Below are positions 12,012-23,400 of a stretch of DNA of 64,000 bases, one piece after another. Source of the stretch: Rhynchopus euleeides (taxonomy: Eukaryota; Euglenozoa; Diplonemea; Diplonemida; Diplonemidae). The stretch spans positions 1,488,001-1,552,000 of the forward strand of contig OY723275.1 in assembly GCA_963210315.1 (NCBI GenBank), written 5' to 3'. The notes beneath the pieces were generated by a model, which was given only the letters and a program-made list of their open reading frames with translations, was not told the DNA's origin and did no database searches. Position 1 is the first letter of the stretch. The number at the start of each line of letters is the position of its first letter. The position numbers and the translations under genes were made by a program.

Positions 12012-14279
12012 ATGATGGAGCCGGACATCGAGATTGCGCTGCCGGTTGAAGATGCCTGGGGGTCCGAAGTCAACGACAGCACGACTGCAGGGTGGCTCAA
12101 GGTGCTGCTGTGGTACGCCCTGGGGGGCCTGTTTATCGCCTTGATCCGCCTGGGTATGGTGCTCGGGGTGAGCGAGCTCAGGTCAGACCTTGCCATCGGG
12201 TCCGTCGCGGTGCAGATCGCCGTCAATGTGCTCTGCATTGCCTACCTTGCCTGCGCCAAGCGGTGCACCACATCGACTCTCTACATCTGGGGAATATCCC
12301 TAGCTGTTGCAACGATGCTGATGGACGTCAGCGACGCAGCAAGACACCACCACAGGTCGTGGCTCTCGATCCTCCACCTGCTGTACATCTCCGAGAGGTT
12401 CAATGTCCCAAAGATTGTGGTTGTGTCCATCACGTTTATGGTTTTTGTCCATCTCACGCTTGTCCGCCTCGAGGAGGCGTCCCACTTCGGGCTGTTCCAT
12501 CTCGCTGATGCTGGGGCCACCACCCACGGCGACGAAGACGACCTCCAGGGGGACAACCGCGGGGCCAAGATGGTGTTCGGGCTCTGCGAGGATCTCTTCT
12601 TCGTGGCGACCTACGCAGCGCTGGTGCACGCATCGCGCATCGCAGAGGAGGAGCCGTACTGCGCAGTGGTGCTGGACGACCTCCCTGCAGTCATCAACGA
12701 CGTGACAGACGCGCTGCATTCCTTCGACCTTGCCGAGGCACGGGCCAGACTGATGGACGCATCCGAGGTGGTCCCCGGGACTGTGCACGTCGCGCTGGAC
12801 AACCTGGTGGGATCCCTGGAGCAGTTCCAGTCGTTCATCCCGCGATCCATCCTCGCCACCAGCACCAGCTTCGATATGAGCGTGATGTCCGGTGCTGGCC
12901 CCCCCTTTGCTGAAGACGACCCCATTCCAGGCGTGTCTACCTACAAGTCGACAATCGTATTCACCGACATTGTTGGTTCGACCGCTGCATGGGAAGCCTG
13001 CCCTAACGCAATGCGCGAGTGCATGCACATACACAACACTGTGGTGCGGCGCTGCCTCCGCCGTGTTAACGGCTACGAGGTGAAGACAGTTGGGGATGCC
13101 TTTATGATAGCCTTCGCAGAGCCGAGGGAGGGGTGCAACTTCGGGCTGACAGTGCAGGTCAACCTGGCGGAGGCGGCGTGGTGTGAAGAGATCCTGCGCC
13201 TGCCGCAGTCGCGCTACGATGCAGACGGGGGGTGGCGTGGCCTCCGCGTGAGGGTTGGGGTGGAGGAGGGGAACGTCCTGCTAGAGCACAACGCTGTGAC
13301 GGGCAGGTGTGACTACCACGGGCTGACGGTGAACCGCGCATCCCGCCTCTGCGACAAATGCATTGGGGGTGCAGTGGCGATGTCCTCCGACATGTTCGAC
13401 AGGGTGCGGCACATCATCGACCCCCACATCAGCATCGACGCCTCCGAGAAATCCATGACGCTGATCGTGCCGGAGGCCCTCGCCGCACGGCGCAAGGTCA
13501 TCGAAGAGCTGATCCGCGTCCCACAGCCCCCGCAGAGAGGCAGGTCGATGAGCGCAAGCCTGTCGACACAACCCCCGCGCCCCATCGTATGGAAGGTCGG
13601 ATCCATCGGGAGGGTGGACCTGCGGGTCGATCCCGCCGACGCCGACGTGATGTGCAACGAGGGAGTATGCCGGATCCAGGGCTGTGCCGAGCGCAGTATC
13701 GGCACCCTTGTGTCCGTTGTGGGATGCTCCGTGACAGTCGCGTGGAATGCCGCCCGCCAGTGCCCCTCCCACGAGGAGGCGTCGTTCCGGTTTGCCAGCC
13801 TCTGCCATTCACAACTGGATGGGATGGACGGGCTCCTCGGCAGTTACATGGGCCTCTGCAGCGGCCGCATCGCACACGGCATCGTCGGGGCCTCGCCGCA
13901 CTTCGCCAACGTGGTGGGGTCTGCGGTCAACCTCTCTGGGTACCTCGTGACAGCGGCGATAGACTGCGAAATCGAATGCCTTTACGCAACGCTTGTGTCA
14001 CGTGAGGCGTCGCTTGCCGTGCAGCGCTACGTCCGGCCTGTCGAGGTGTGGAACACATCTGGGCCGCGGCGGGAGAGCCTCCCTTCCCGAGGGAAGCCCG
14101 ACGAGAACTACGAGGCGACACGCATCATCGTGTACGAGTTGGTCGTCGCCATGCTCAAAGGACTGCACATGCTCCTCAGCGACGGAGGGTCGGATCGCCC
14201 CGCGACTGACTTCCTCGGTGTGAAGCGCCTTGAAAATGCCGCATTGCGGAGCATCTCCCGCACGGCTGTGAAGCTGTAG
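12012..14279 (+). CDS. Integral-membrane adenylyl cyclase with degenerate second cyclase domain
   Basis: 755 residues, no intron; the alternative start is 12015. Five or six hydrophobic segments lie between residues 30 and 225. A linker of about 85 residues leads to a class III catalytic domain at about 310-470. FTDIVGST and VKTVGDAF carry the two metal Asp, VKTVGD the purine-specificity Lys, CDYHG the matching Asp, and VNRASRL the catalytic Asn and Arg, so this domain looks competent for cAMP synthesis. It resembles the trypanosome receptor-cyclase catalytic domain (YEVKTVGD, LRVRVG). Residues about 530-690 look like a second cyclase fold whose motifs have decayed (SVVGCSVTVAWNA in place of KTVGDAFMVAF; VVGSAVNLSGYL in place of the Asn/Arg helix). 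Confidence 0.85.
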   Translation: MMEPDIEIALPVEDAWGSEVNDSTTAGWLKVLLWYALGGLFIALIRLGMVLGVSELRSDLAIGSVAVQIAVNVLCIAYLACAKRCTTSTLYIWGISLAVATMLMDVSDAARHHHRSWLSILHLLYISERFNVPKIVVVSITFMVFVHLTLVRLEEASHFGLFHLADAGATTHGDEDDLQGDNRGAKMVFGLCEDLFFVATYAALVHASRIAEEEPYCAVVLDDLPAVINDVTDALHSFDLAEARARLMDASEVVPGTVHVALDNLVGSLEQFQSFIPRSILATSTSFDMSVMSGAGPPFAEDDPIPGVSTYKSTIVFTDIVGSTAAWEACPNAMRECMHIHNTVVRRCLRRVNGYEVKTVGDAFMIAFAEPREGCNFGLTVQVNLAEAAWCEEILRLPQSRYDADGGWRGLRVRVGVEEGNVLLEHNAVTGRCDYHGLTVNRASRLCDKCIGGAVAMSSDMFDRVRHIIDPHISIDASEKSMTLIVPEALAARRKVIEELIRVPQPPQRGRSMSASLSTQPPRPIVWKVGSIGRVDLRVDPADADVMCNEGVCRIQGCAERSIGTLVSVVGCSVTVAWNAARQCPSHEEASFRFASLCHSQLDGMDGLLGSYMGLCSGRIAHGIVGASPHFANVVGSAVNLSGYLVTAAIDCEIECLYATLVSREASLAVQRYVRPVEVWNTSGPRRESLPSRGKPDENYEATRIIVYELVVAMLKGLHMLLSDGGSDRPATDFLGVKRLENAALRSISRTAVKL

Positions 14280-15336
14280 GCCAGCAGGCCCCTTCCGGGT
14301 GAACCCGATCCTACCTCCCAGCCGGAGCAACCAAAAGCAAGCGAGGTGTGACTGCGATGGAGGGCATCAGGCGCCGAATCTGTTTTGGCAGAGAAGTCGC
14401 TGTGAAGGGTGTTTCATGACGGGTGTTGGATAGTTTGCTTTTTTTTGTTTTTTCCGGATTCGTCGCACAAACAAAACATCCACGGGGGGGGGGGGGGGCA
14501 CAGAGCGAAGTCCCCTCCCCACATATTTTATTTGTTTTGGCAAATTTCTGTTCCTCGGGCCAGCCTTTTGGCTTCGCCGCCGCAGCAGTTACAGCGGGAA
14601 ACGCAGCAGGGCTGCCGTGCCCTGAGGGTAGGTGCCCATCTGCAACAGGCCCCGATCATCAAAGATTGGCATGGCCAGTGCCCGCATGGCATTGGGGCTT
14701 CTCGACCTGCTGACCATGTCATCAGTTCAAAGGGGGGGCAGTGACCCCCTGAGTTGCCCTGCCGCCGAACCCTTCTCTTGCAGTCTCGCTCTCATGACGC
14801 CTCGGCCCTTCCGGGCAGAGGCAGGGTCGCGCTACAACCCAAGCTACGGGTCAACGCCACGATCCGATTTACATAACACCCTTGTTTGCCAAATGCTCAA
14901 AAAATTTGCAAAATAAGCAAATCGCTCTCCGGTTTGCTTTTTGCTCCCGTTCGCCAGTCTTCGGTCGTCCGTCACGAACTCCATGTCCCGCACCCCCCTC
15001 CCCTCCACCTGCATGGGTACCCCTTATAGTGTCCATGACTGCCCCCCGCCCCCAGGTGATGCCTGCTTCTGCCACACTGTGCCACAACCGCGGTTTCTTA
15101 CAACAACTGCCTCTCTGTTCGCATAACACCTCACTTTCACCCATCACCACCGTTGCAGCAGGGGTTCTGGCACTTACACAATATTTACACTGTGCCCTGT
15201 GTGCGTGACTGGATAATCATCCTGTCGACTGTGATTTCATCTCCCGTGAGGTGTCTTTCTGTGGCTTGTGATCGGCAGGTCTTGTGTCTTCGGTGCAGCG
15301 CGGTTGGAGAGAACCTTGTAGGGCAGGCGTAGGACA
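14280..15336. other. Spacer with dispersed-repeat copy
   Basis: Contains a degenerate copy of the dispersed repeat at about 14453-14484 followed by a G run. No gene recognised. Confidence 0.45.
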
Positions 15337-17539
15337 ATGGTCGATGACAAGCAGATCAAACCGGAGCCTCCTCCGAACCCAGCAGAGGCGGTATGCAGCG
15401 CTGTGGGAGGGTTGTCGCGTTGTTTGCGCGCAGCGTGCCATGCCTGCGTCTTGTCTCCCCAATACCCCCAACCCCATCCTACAGGACAAGAAGCAGCAGG
15501 AGCGGTTGAAAAAGCAGACGCGGCAGTACCGCGGGAACAGCCGCAACTACCAAGATCAGGTATGCTTGTTGCGGGATGGCTGCACGTCACCACACCCAAC
15601 CAACCGACAGATATCCAAAGAGATTCGCCGTGTCGGGATCGAACGAGAGAATCTGAGGAAGGACAATGATCGGCTCAAGCAAGATGTATGCCACACCTCT
15701 GCTTGCAAGGCTTGGGTAACCCCTGTGGGGTTGCGTGTGCCATCATTGCCGTGGCTGATCCGTGCCCAACAAACGGGTGCCTAGTCGATCTCTGTTCATC
15801 GGACTGTGTGGTGGGGTGATTACACCCACATGCCCTGTGCACCGTGCTTCGTGGATGTCTGCGGCCCCCAACCAAACCCAACCCCCTTGCAGATTGCAAT
15901 GCTGATGGCGCCTTCGCTGAGCTTTCGGGAAAAGAACCCCCGCGTGGCCAACATCAACAAGGTATTGCTCCGTACTTCACATGGGGAGGGGTGTGCCGTG
16001 TGTGCCTTGTTGGTGGCTTTGTTGATCCCGTGTTGCCAACAGGACCTGGAGAAGAAGAAGGAGCTGCTGAGCACGCTGGAGCGGAAGTTCGACATCGAGA
16101 AACGGAAGGCGATCAACAAGGAGCAGACGCTTGATGATCTGCACGACAGGGCCGCGCGCAGCAGGGGCGATCCGAAGGCAAAGGACAGCAGAACCTCACC
16201 CGACTGGGCGCAGACTGTCCTGAGCATCAACACCACGCAGGAGTCACATACCAAGATCGAGCGCCAGGTCAGCGTGCTGGAGAATCGTCTTGATCGTGCT
16301 CTGGTGAAGTTTAACGAGGCGCTGCATATCAACAAACAGCTGCGTGAGCAGATTGATAATCTCCGCCGGGAACGTGGCGTGTTCGATGCGATCTACCGGA
16401 AGCTGGAGAAGGAGCTGCAGGAGCGCAAGAAGGACATGGCATTCATCATCGAGGTGTCCAACATCGCATACGAAGAGAAGGACAGCGCCATCAGCGAGCT
16501 GGAGCAGCTCAAGCTCTACGCCAAGAAGGAGATGGAGTCCTTCGAGGAGACCTTCAAAGAGCTGGACGAGCTGCTGGAGGAGGACCGCAAGATGAAGGAT
16601 GCTATCAAATGCCGCATGACGGAGCGCAAAGAGAAGCAGATCGCTGAGAGCAAGGGTGCAAAGGATGAGGCAATCAAGAAGCGCCTGCTGCAGGGGCAGA
16701 AGCCGAATGCGTCCGCCACCACTGCGAGCACCCCTCAGACATCGACGCAGAACAACCAGCCGGATGGGCAGATGACCCTCGCAATGTATGAAGAGGCATT
16801 CCAGAAGATCCGGCAGGCGACAAACTGCGAGGACATCTCGAAGCTGGTGTCGACCTTCCTCCACTCTGAGGACGACAACTTCTCGCTGTTTAACTACGTC
16901 AACGAGCTGAACAGCGAGCTGGACAAGAGCGAGGAGGAGAGGCAGCAGTGCCTCAAGGAGATCGAGAAGGTGAAGGGCAACGTTGGCAGCCATGCAGACC
17001 TGCAGCGCCAGAAGGTCCTGAAGGAGCTGGGCGCACAGCTGAAGGAGGCAGAGACGCAGAACTACAAGTACAGGGAGAACCTGGAGGCGACGCAGAAGGT
17101 CTTGGATGAGATCATGGCGCTGGTGGAGGTTGTGTTTGCCAAGATGGACTGCCCCACCGATAAGATCGTGGGACAGTGCGGTGTCAGCGAGAAGGGCGCT
17201 CCTGTGGGGCCCAACGCAAGCAACCTGCTCCTTTACCTCGCAGCCATCGAGCTGCGCTGCGACGAGTTCCTCCGTGCCTGGCACAAGCAGGAGGCGACCA
17301 GCATCCCCAGCACAATCCGTGGCCCTGCGAAGCCCTTCGGGCAGACGCAGATCCAGATCGAGATCCCCTCCACGGGTGATGAGTACAACGACGAGGATGA
17401 CGACGACGAAGGCACCCACGTCATGTCACGCGAGGAGCTCGTCGAGAAGTCCCTCAAGCGGATCAAGCTCCAGCAGGCCCAGGCAGACAAGGGCAAGTTT
17501 GCCGGGAAGTGGGGCAAGACGAAGACCAAGGGGAAGTAA
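15337..17539 (+). CDS. ODA1: Outer dynein arm docking complex coiled-coil protein (ODA1/DC2, CCDC114/CCDC63 family)
   Basis: Five exons: 15337-15390, 15485-15559, 15611-15685, 15893-15961 and 16043-17539; every junction is phase 0, giving 589 residues. Introns begin GTATG (the fourth GTATTG) and end CAG. The start MVDDKQIKPEPP opens directly onto the first exon. The protein is almost wholly coiled coil. The segment LREQIDNLRRERGVFDAIYRKLEKELQ, followed by a stretch ending IEVSNIAYEEKD, is the diagnostic conserved block of the CCDC63/CCDC114/ODA1 family. That family docks outer dynein arms to axonemal doublets. The C-terminus is acidic (NDEDDDDEG), then Lys-rich. The call implies motile flagella with outer arms. 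CCDC114 and CCDC63 paralogues cannot be told apart here. Confidence 0.82.
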
Positions 17540-18146
17540 ACCGCGGAGGGCAGCACAAGGGGGTGTGGGGTGGGTGTGTTTTTTCACGACGCGCGGCAGT
17601 TCTTTTTTATCCCGCGTGCGGTAGTGACACAGATATATCCATAGCTGTGTCACTACCGGGGGGTGTCGGGGTGATTCCGGCTTCCCTTCGCCCGTCTGTT
17701 GCGGTCAGTGCGGTACTTCAGTTATAAGACAGTAGATTTTCATTTCTTGTGTTGGCGTGCGTGCGTAACCCTTGCGTGTCCCTCCCCTCCCCTCCCTGCC
17801 ACTCCTGCGCTGGCTTCCGCCGTGCAGCACGCGAGGTGGGTGGGGGAGGTGGTATTGAGGAGACTCATCAGATCTGTCTGGGTCTCGAAGGGCATCCGAC
17901 AGCCAGCCCCGCGTAAAAAAAAATCGAGGCAAAGCGATGAACCAGAAGAAGGCTACATGCCTTAGCGATACAGTCGGGCCGGAAAGAAAACTGCCGCCAC
18001 GCCCCCCACCCCCAACATTTCGACAGTTCGCACATACCCCATTGATGCATGCCACGCCGCAAGCGGGCATGTTTCGGCAAAGCATGCAGCCCGCCCACCA
18101 ACCCCTGCAGGACCGGTGCCACCCCGCCACCCTCCGACACACCAGC
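17540..18146. other. Spacer
   Basis: Contains a short inverted repeat near 17623-17658 (TAGTGACACAGATATAT ... AGCTGTGTCACTA), possibly a 3'-UTR stem-loop. The frame into the next gene is open from 17937, but no family similarity begins before 18147. Confidence 0.45.
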
Positions 18147-19881
18147 ATGCTGCGCACCTCGCGCGCGTTCGTGGAGGATGAGGTGTGCGAGAAGATCGTT
18201 GCCTACGCCCTGACCACCGGGGTCACGGTGGCACGCAAGGAGGGGGGCTTCGACCACTGCCCTGTGATGGTGGCTGCAAGCCCTTTCCCGAGGTTTCTCT
18301 TCGAGAAGGCCCAGGCCCTCATGCCGGCCTTCAACCGTATCGTCGACAGGGTTGCCCGTGACGCGGACTTCCTGCAGAATGTGCTGGCGGCAGCTGGGGC
18401 TGCCGACCCCTTCACCGGGAAGCTGCTGGAGATCCACCACAAGGTGTACCGGGGGAAGGGGCAGCCGCAGCAGCTGATGCTGGGCATTCACCGCAGCGAC
18501 TACATGCTGCACACCGGGGGCAGCGCCGAGGTGGGGAAGTGGGGCATCCAGCAGGTCGAGATCAACACCATCGCCTCCTCCTTCGGGGGGCTGGAGCCGC
18601 GCGTCAACGAGCTGCACCGCTACATCCACAGCCTCGTCGAGCCGGGCGTCGAGGTCGACATCCCCGTCAGCTCCTCGTCTGCCGGCATCCCCTACTCCAT
18701 GGCGCTCGCCTTTGCGCACCACCCCCTCAGCGGGCGCAACGGCGATGTCACAAACAAGGCAAACGTCGCCACGTCGGAATTGAAGAAGGCTGTGCTCTTC
18801 GTCTGCCAGGTTGGGGAGCGGAATACGTCTGACCAGCGCATCCTGGAGCAGGGCCTCTGGAAGGAACACGGCGTGCGTGTCATCCGCAGGTCGCTGCAAG
18901 ACGTGGCTGCGCGTGGGAGGGTTAACGAGGATGGGTGCCTCGAGGTGGATGGGCTGCAGTGCCTCGTGGCCTACTTCCGGGCGGGGTACACCCCTGACGA
19001 CTACCCGACGGAGGCCTGCTGGGATGCGCGGCTGCTGATCGAGCGGAGCAGTGCCGTGAAGTGCCCCTCCGTGCCCTACCACCTCACAGGGGCCAAGAAG
19101 ATCCAGCAGCTCCTCAGCGACAGGGAGACGCTCCGCCGCTTCGCCGGCAGCGATGCAGAGGCGGATGAGGTGATGTCCGTCTGCGCCCCGATGTCCGGGC
19201 TCGAGGAGGGGAAGCCCAACTTCATCAGCGAGGCGCTGGCGGAGCCGTCGGAGTGGCTGCTGAAGCCGCAGCGTGAGGGGGGCGGCTCGCTTGTCTTCGG
19301 GGATGACGTGGTGAAGGTGCTGCAGAGCGTGACGCCTGCCCAGAGGGACGAGTATATCCTGATGCGCAGGATTCGCCCGCCCAGCATCGACACCGCGGTG
19401 CTGAGGGGTGGCGTGTATGTCAGCCCCACAATCCCCCCCAGCACAGCCGTTTCTTTTGATAGATTGCTCGTGTGTTGGTGTTGGGTGCCTGCACTTCAAC
19501 ACACACTCATTCACTCTGCCTCACAGGATGCACGCAGACAAGTTTATCTACGAGCTCGGGATCTTCGGAACCTATCTCGGAACCAAGGACACTGCCCTGC
19601 TGGACACGGTATGCATGCAGGCCTTTCTCTACAGGCGGGTGGGGGGATGACATTCTGCAGCCAGCAGAAGGGCCCTGCTGGGCAAGTGCCCAGCAGAACA
19701 GGCCATAGGCCCCGTGGATTGCCTCACTGAGCCTCGGAAATGCGCCCCTTGCCATTGCCTGCGATCACCCCCGACACCACCACAGAGCGCTGGGCACTTG
19801 CTGCGCTCCAAGCCTGAGCACCAGGAAGACGGCGGTGTGGCAGCCGGCGTTGCCGCATGTGACTCTGTCGCCCTGTTCTAG
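18147..19881 (+). CDS. GSS: Glutathione synthetase, eukaryotic type
   Basis: Exons 18147-19414, 19527-19608 and 19786-19881 give 481 residues, close to the usual ~474. The start MLRTSRAFVED is placed by length and by family homology beginning just after it. Recognisable blocks in order: SPFPRFLFEKA, RSDYMLHTG, QQVEINTIASSFGGL, EERNTSDQR-like, VAYFRAGY, ARLLIERS, GAKKIQQLL, and the ATP-binding Gly-rich loop LKPQREGGG. The second exon supplies ELGIFGTYLG and the third GHLLRSK...EDGGVAAGVAA, the glycine/alanine-rich lid of the enzyme, so both downstream exons are well supported. It joins gamma-glutamylcysteine and glycine with ATP in the cytosol. Its presence indicates glutathione-based redox metabolism. 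Confidence 0.93.
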
Positions 19882-20483
19882 GAAGGGCGCGTGTGGGGGA
19901 GCTGTCCGCACAACGTATTCGCTTTGATTAAACGAAGCGCCCCCATCTCTTTCTCCCCTCCCCCCACCCCCCCCCCTCCTAGCTTCTCTGTTCTTACTTC
20001 CCCGGGGCAACACATCTTCCTTCGGATTTGCCTCCAACGGTGGGCTCCCACCCTCGTCTCGTCTAGCTTCTTCTGGTGCGCCGCCGCCCCTGCACAGGCC
20101 TGGGTGTAGGGGCAGGCTGGAACGGTGGAGGGGTGGTAAGGGGGGGGGAGGGTGGCAAAAAAAAATGCACCCGAAAATCGACGCATCGCAACGCTAGGCT
20201 GCTGCCGAGGCCCGCAGGAAATCCTGCTCGGACCCCCTTTTCCACCCCCACCCCCACCCCCACCCCTCGCCACTACCTCGGGTAACCACACTCTCATATT
20301 CTGCCGCCTTTCCTACCTCCACAACCACCCCATCCCTCCCTTGCAGCACACCGGACGGGGCTCAGAGGTGACCCCCCTCCCTTCCATCCACCCCCCCCCC
20401 CCCTCCCCTCGTTGCCTTCATGTCACTCGCGGGCCCACCCAGAGCTGTAGCCCAGTGAGGCACTCCCCACACCCCGCTCCGCC
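19882..20483. other. Spacer
   Basis: Pyrimidine-rich leader with C runs and a CCCCCA microsatellite near 20240-20268. No gene recognised. Confidence 0.45.
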
Positions 20484-23400
20484 ATGAGGGGGACGCCTCT
20501 CAGCCTGTGTGTGGGGTTATGGCGCCTCGACCCGCGTGGGGTGCCGCGCGTGTCCTTCGGGGAGGAGCTCACCCAGGCGGCGAGGAGCGTCCTACATGAG
20601 AGCAGGCGATACGGGCAGCTCACCGAAGCGAAGTACGCCCTGGACCGGCTGGCAGACCAAGCCAAGAGGCACCCCCAGCCCTTCGACCTCACCCTCCCTC
20701 AGTGCACCCAGCTGTACGGAGCCTTCGGAGGGTTGCAGGTCTACTCCCCGTGGCTGTTCAGCAAGCTTGCCGAGACCTGGACCCGGGAGCAGGCATCCCT
20801 CACATCTATGCAGGCGTCGCAGGTCCTGTGGGGCCTCTCCCACGCACGCAGAAAAGACACCGGCGCGCGGAAGCCAACGCAGAGCCTTTTGTTGCGGTGC
20901 TTCCAAGGGGATGCCACGCTGGGCTCCATCTCGCTGGCCCTCAACGCCGCGTCGGCGTGGGGGCTCCTCCTCGACTGCTTCGCAGCTGTGGTGCCCCGGC
21001 TGCTGCTTGTCCTCCGGAAGATATTCAGGGAGTATCGTATCGCCGCCTCCGCCTCCGCCACCACCGAGGGGGGGGCATTTGATAGTGATGCGGCTGACCA
21101 CCCCCATGCCCTCGGTGTGTTTGTGGAGGTGTCCCGGGCCATCTACAGCATGTCGGAGAGGCACGATGGTGGTGCCGCATGGTGTGCGCGGCATATCCCC
21201 AGCTTCTCCAAACTCTGCGCCTTCGCCGCATCCGAGGCGTTCCCCGCTGCGGTCTGCGCCGCGCACAGCCTCTGCCCGCCCTCACCGCCTCGTCCCTCCG
21301 GGTGGGCCCCCCTGCCCACCGCCACCGTCGTGCACGCTGTGGATGGGGTGTCACGTCTGTTCTCCGCCATCCCCCGCAACCCCTGCTACAGGGAGTTCTT
21401 CGTGCCCCGCCTCAGCGGGGCTGCCCCGCCGCAGGCGCAGGGGAGCAGCCGCCAGGAGCTCCGGTGCCACTGGGTGTTGGGGGATCTCCTGCGGTGCCTG
21501 CGGGCCAGCCCCGCGGGGCTCCGCCCCTCGCAGCTGCACCCCCTGCTGCGGGGGCTGCGTGCGGTGCGGACCGATGCCCCCTGGGGGCTGCGGCGGTCGG
21601 AGGTGGCGCCGATGATGGAGGGTGTCCTCCAGAAGCTCTTCACCCACAGCTTCGCGGTGTACCTCGCCAACAGGGAGGTCCCGCCCGGGTTTCTCATCCG
21701 GAGCCTCTATGAGATTGTCCTCTCCGGCGCGTTGGGGTGGCGGAGCTCCGCGGCAAACTCCCGGGGCGCCAACCTCCCCCCGAGCGACATCGCCAGGCAT
21801 GTGGCAGATCTGCACCACCCCAGAAGGGGTGGTGGCGGTAGTGGTAGTGGCGCTGCCGAGGCGGCGCAACAACCTTTAAAACCCCCGCCCAGCATGCCCG
21901 AGATTGTCTCCGAGATGAACGCCGCGCTTCTCGAGGCGCTGCTGCGCGGGTGGGGACCGCGCCTCAGAGAGGGGGGGTCGGAGGGGAGCCCCCCCAGCAG
22001 ACGCCGCATCAGCCCTGTGCCCCTCCTGCACGAGAGGACCACCCCCGCGCCGCAGCCACCGGCACGCAGCCCCAGCGTCGCGGCAGAGCGCCGCCCCCCT
22101 GCGATGGTGGCGGGGTGCAGGCGTGCCGCAGCTGCAGCCGCCGCCGCCGCCAAGAGGGCCACCTCCGCCCCGCCGGACCCGACGCTGCTGCGGATCAAGG
22201 CGATGCTCGGGGGGGGCGGCACCGCCGCCGCCGCCGCCGCTCCCACCCCCACCGCGGAGCACGACCCCCTCGCAGACGCGGTTGCCAGAGTGGCCTCCAG
22301 GGGGGGGCCCCCTCGCCACACCCCGGCAGCACCCCCTGGCTTGCCAGGGGGTGCTGCCTCCTCCGCAGCACACCCCGACGCCAGGCCGGCAGCGGGGGGT
22401 GGTGGAGGCGGGAGCGGCGGGGCACCCACGGGGCAGCAGCAGCAGCAGCAGCAGCAGCAGCCGGAGGCTGCCGGCGGAGGGCAGGGTGGGGTCTCGCCGC
22501 AGCCCCCCCGGTGGGGGGAGACGGGAGGCCCGCTGGGGGTGGGTCTCCTGCAGGAGGGGGCCAGCCCGCCCCCGCTCCTCCTCGACCCGGAGGGCGACGC
22601 GGGGTGGTGGGGTGGCGGAGGCGGCGGCTGGGGGGAGGAGGAGGAGGATGATGATGATGATGCCGGTGCCGGCCCCCTCGCCGACTCCGCCGCGCCCCCC
22701 GCCTTTGCTGGGGATGACTTTGCACAGCTTGCAGCATCCGGTGTCGGGGTGGGTGCGGGAGGCCATCAAAACCCCCAGGAAGAAGACCCCTCTTCGACAG
22801 ACAACGACACAGAATGCCCCTCCGGGCTCTCCTCGGTGGAGGCTGCGAAGGCTGTCTATGCGCTGCTCGCCCTCAACCAGCCTCTGCTGCACCGCACCGA
22901 CAGCAGTGTGGAGAAGCGCAGGCTCATCAGCCTCTGCGAGGCCCTCTGCATCCACCACTCCGCGGGGTTCAACGGGGCTGACCTCTGGAAGGTTGTCGCG
23001 GGCTTCTCGCGGATCCCCGACAGAGGCAACGGGGTGCCCCACCCCGTGGTGCAGGTTGTGGCGGACACCTTCTTCCGCGCATCCCACGAGTCGAGCCCAC
23101 CCACCGTGCTCCAGGTGTGCAGCTTCCTCATGCGTGCACCCCACCGAACGCCGGAGTCGGAGCGGGCGATCCACATTGCCCTCGAGAGGGTCGTGGCAGA
23201 GGCGAAGGGGCTTCCCTGCGCCAGGCTTGCCGAGCTGCTCAGCGCGATGTCTCACTGCAGCCCTGGCGAGGTCGGCCCTGTGAAGGCGATTGTGGAGGAA
23301 ATCGGCAGCAGGGTGTCGGAGCTGGGCTTCCTCCAGGTGATGGAGTGTTTCGCCACCCTGCACAGGCTGGCCCTGCCGGATCGGAGGGTCTTCACCGCGG

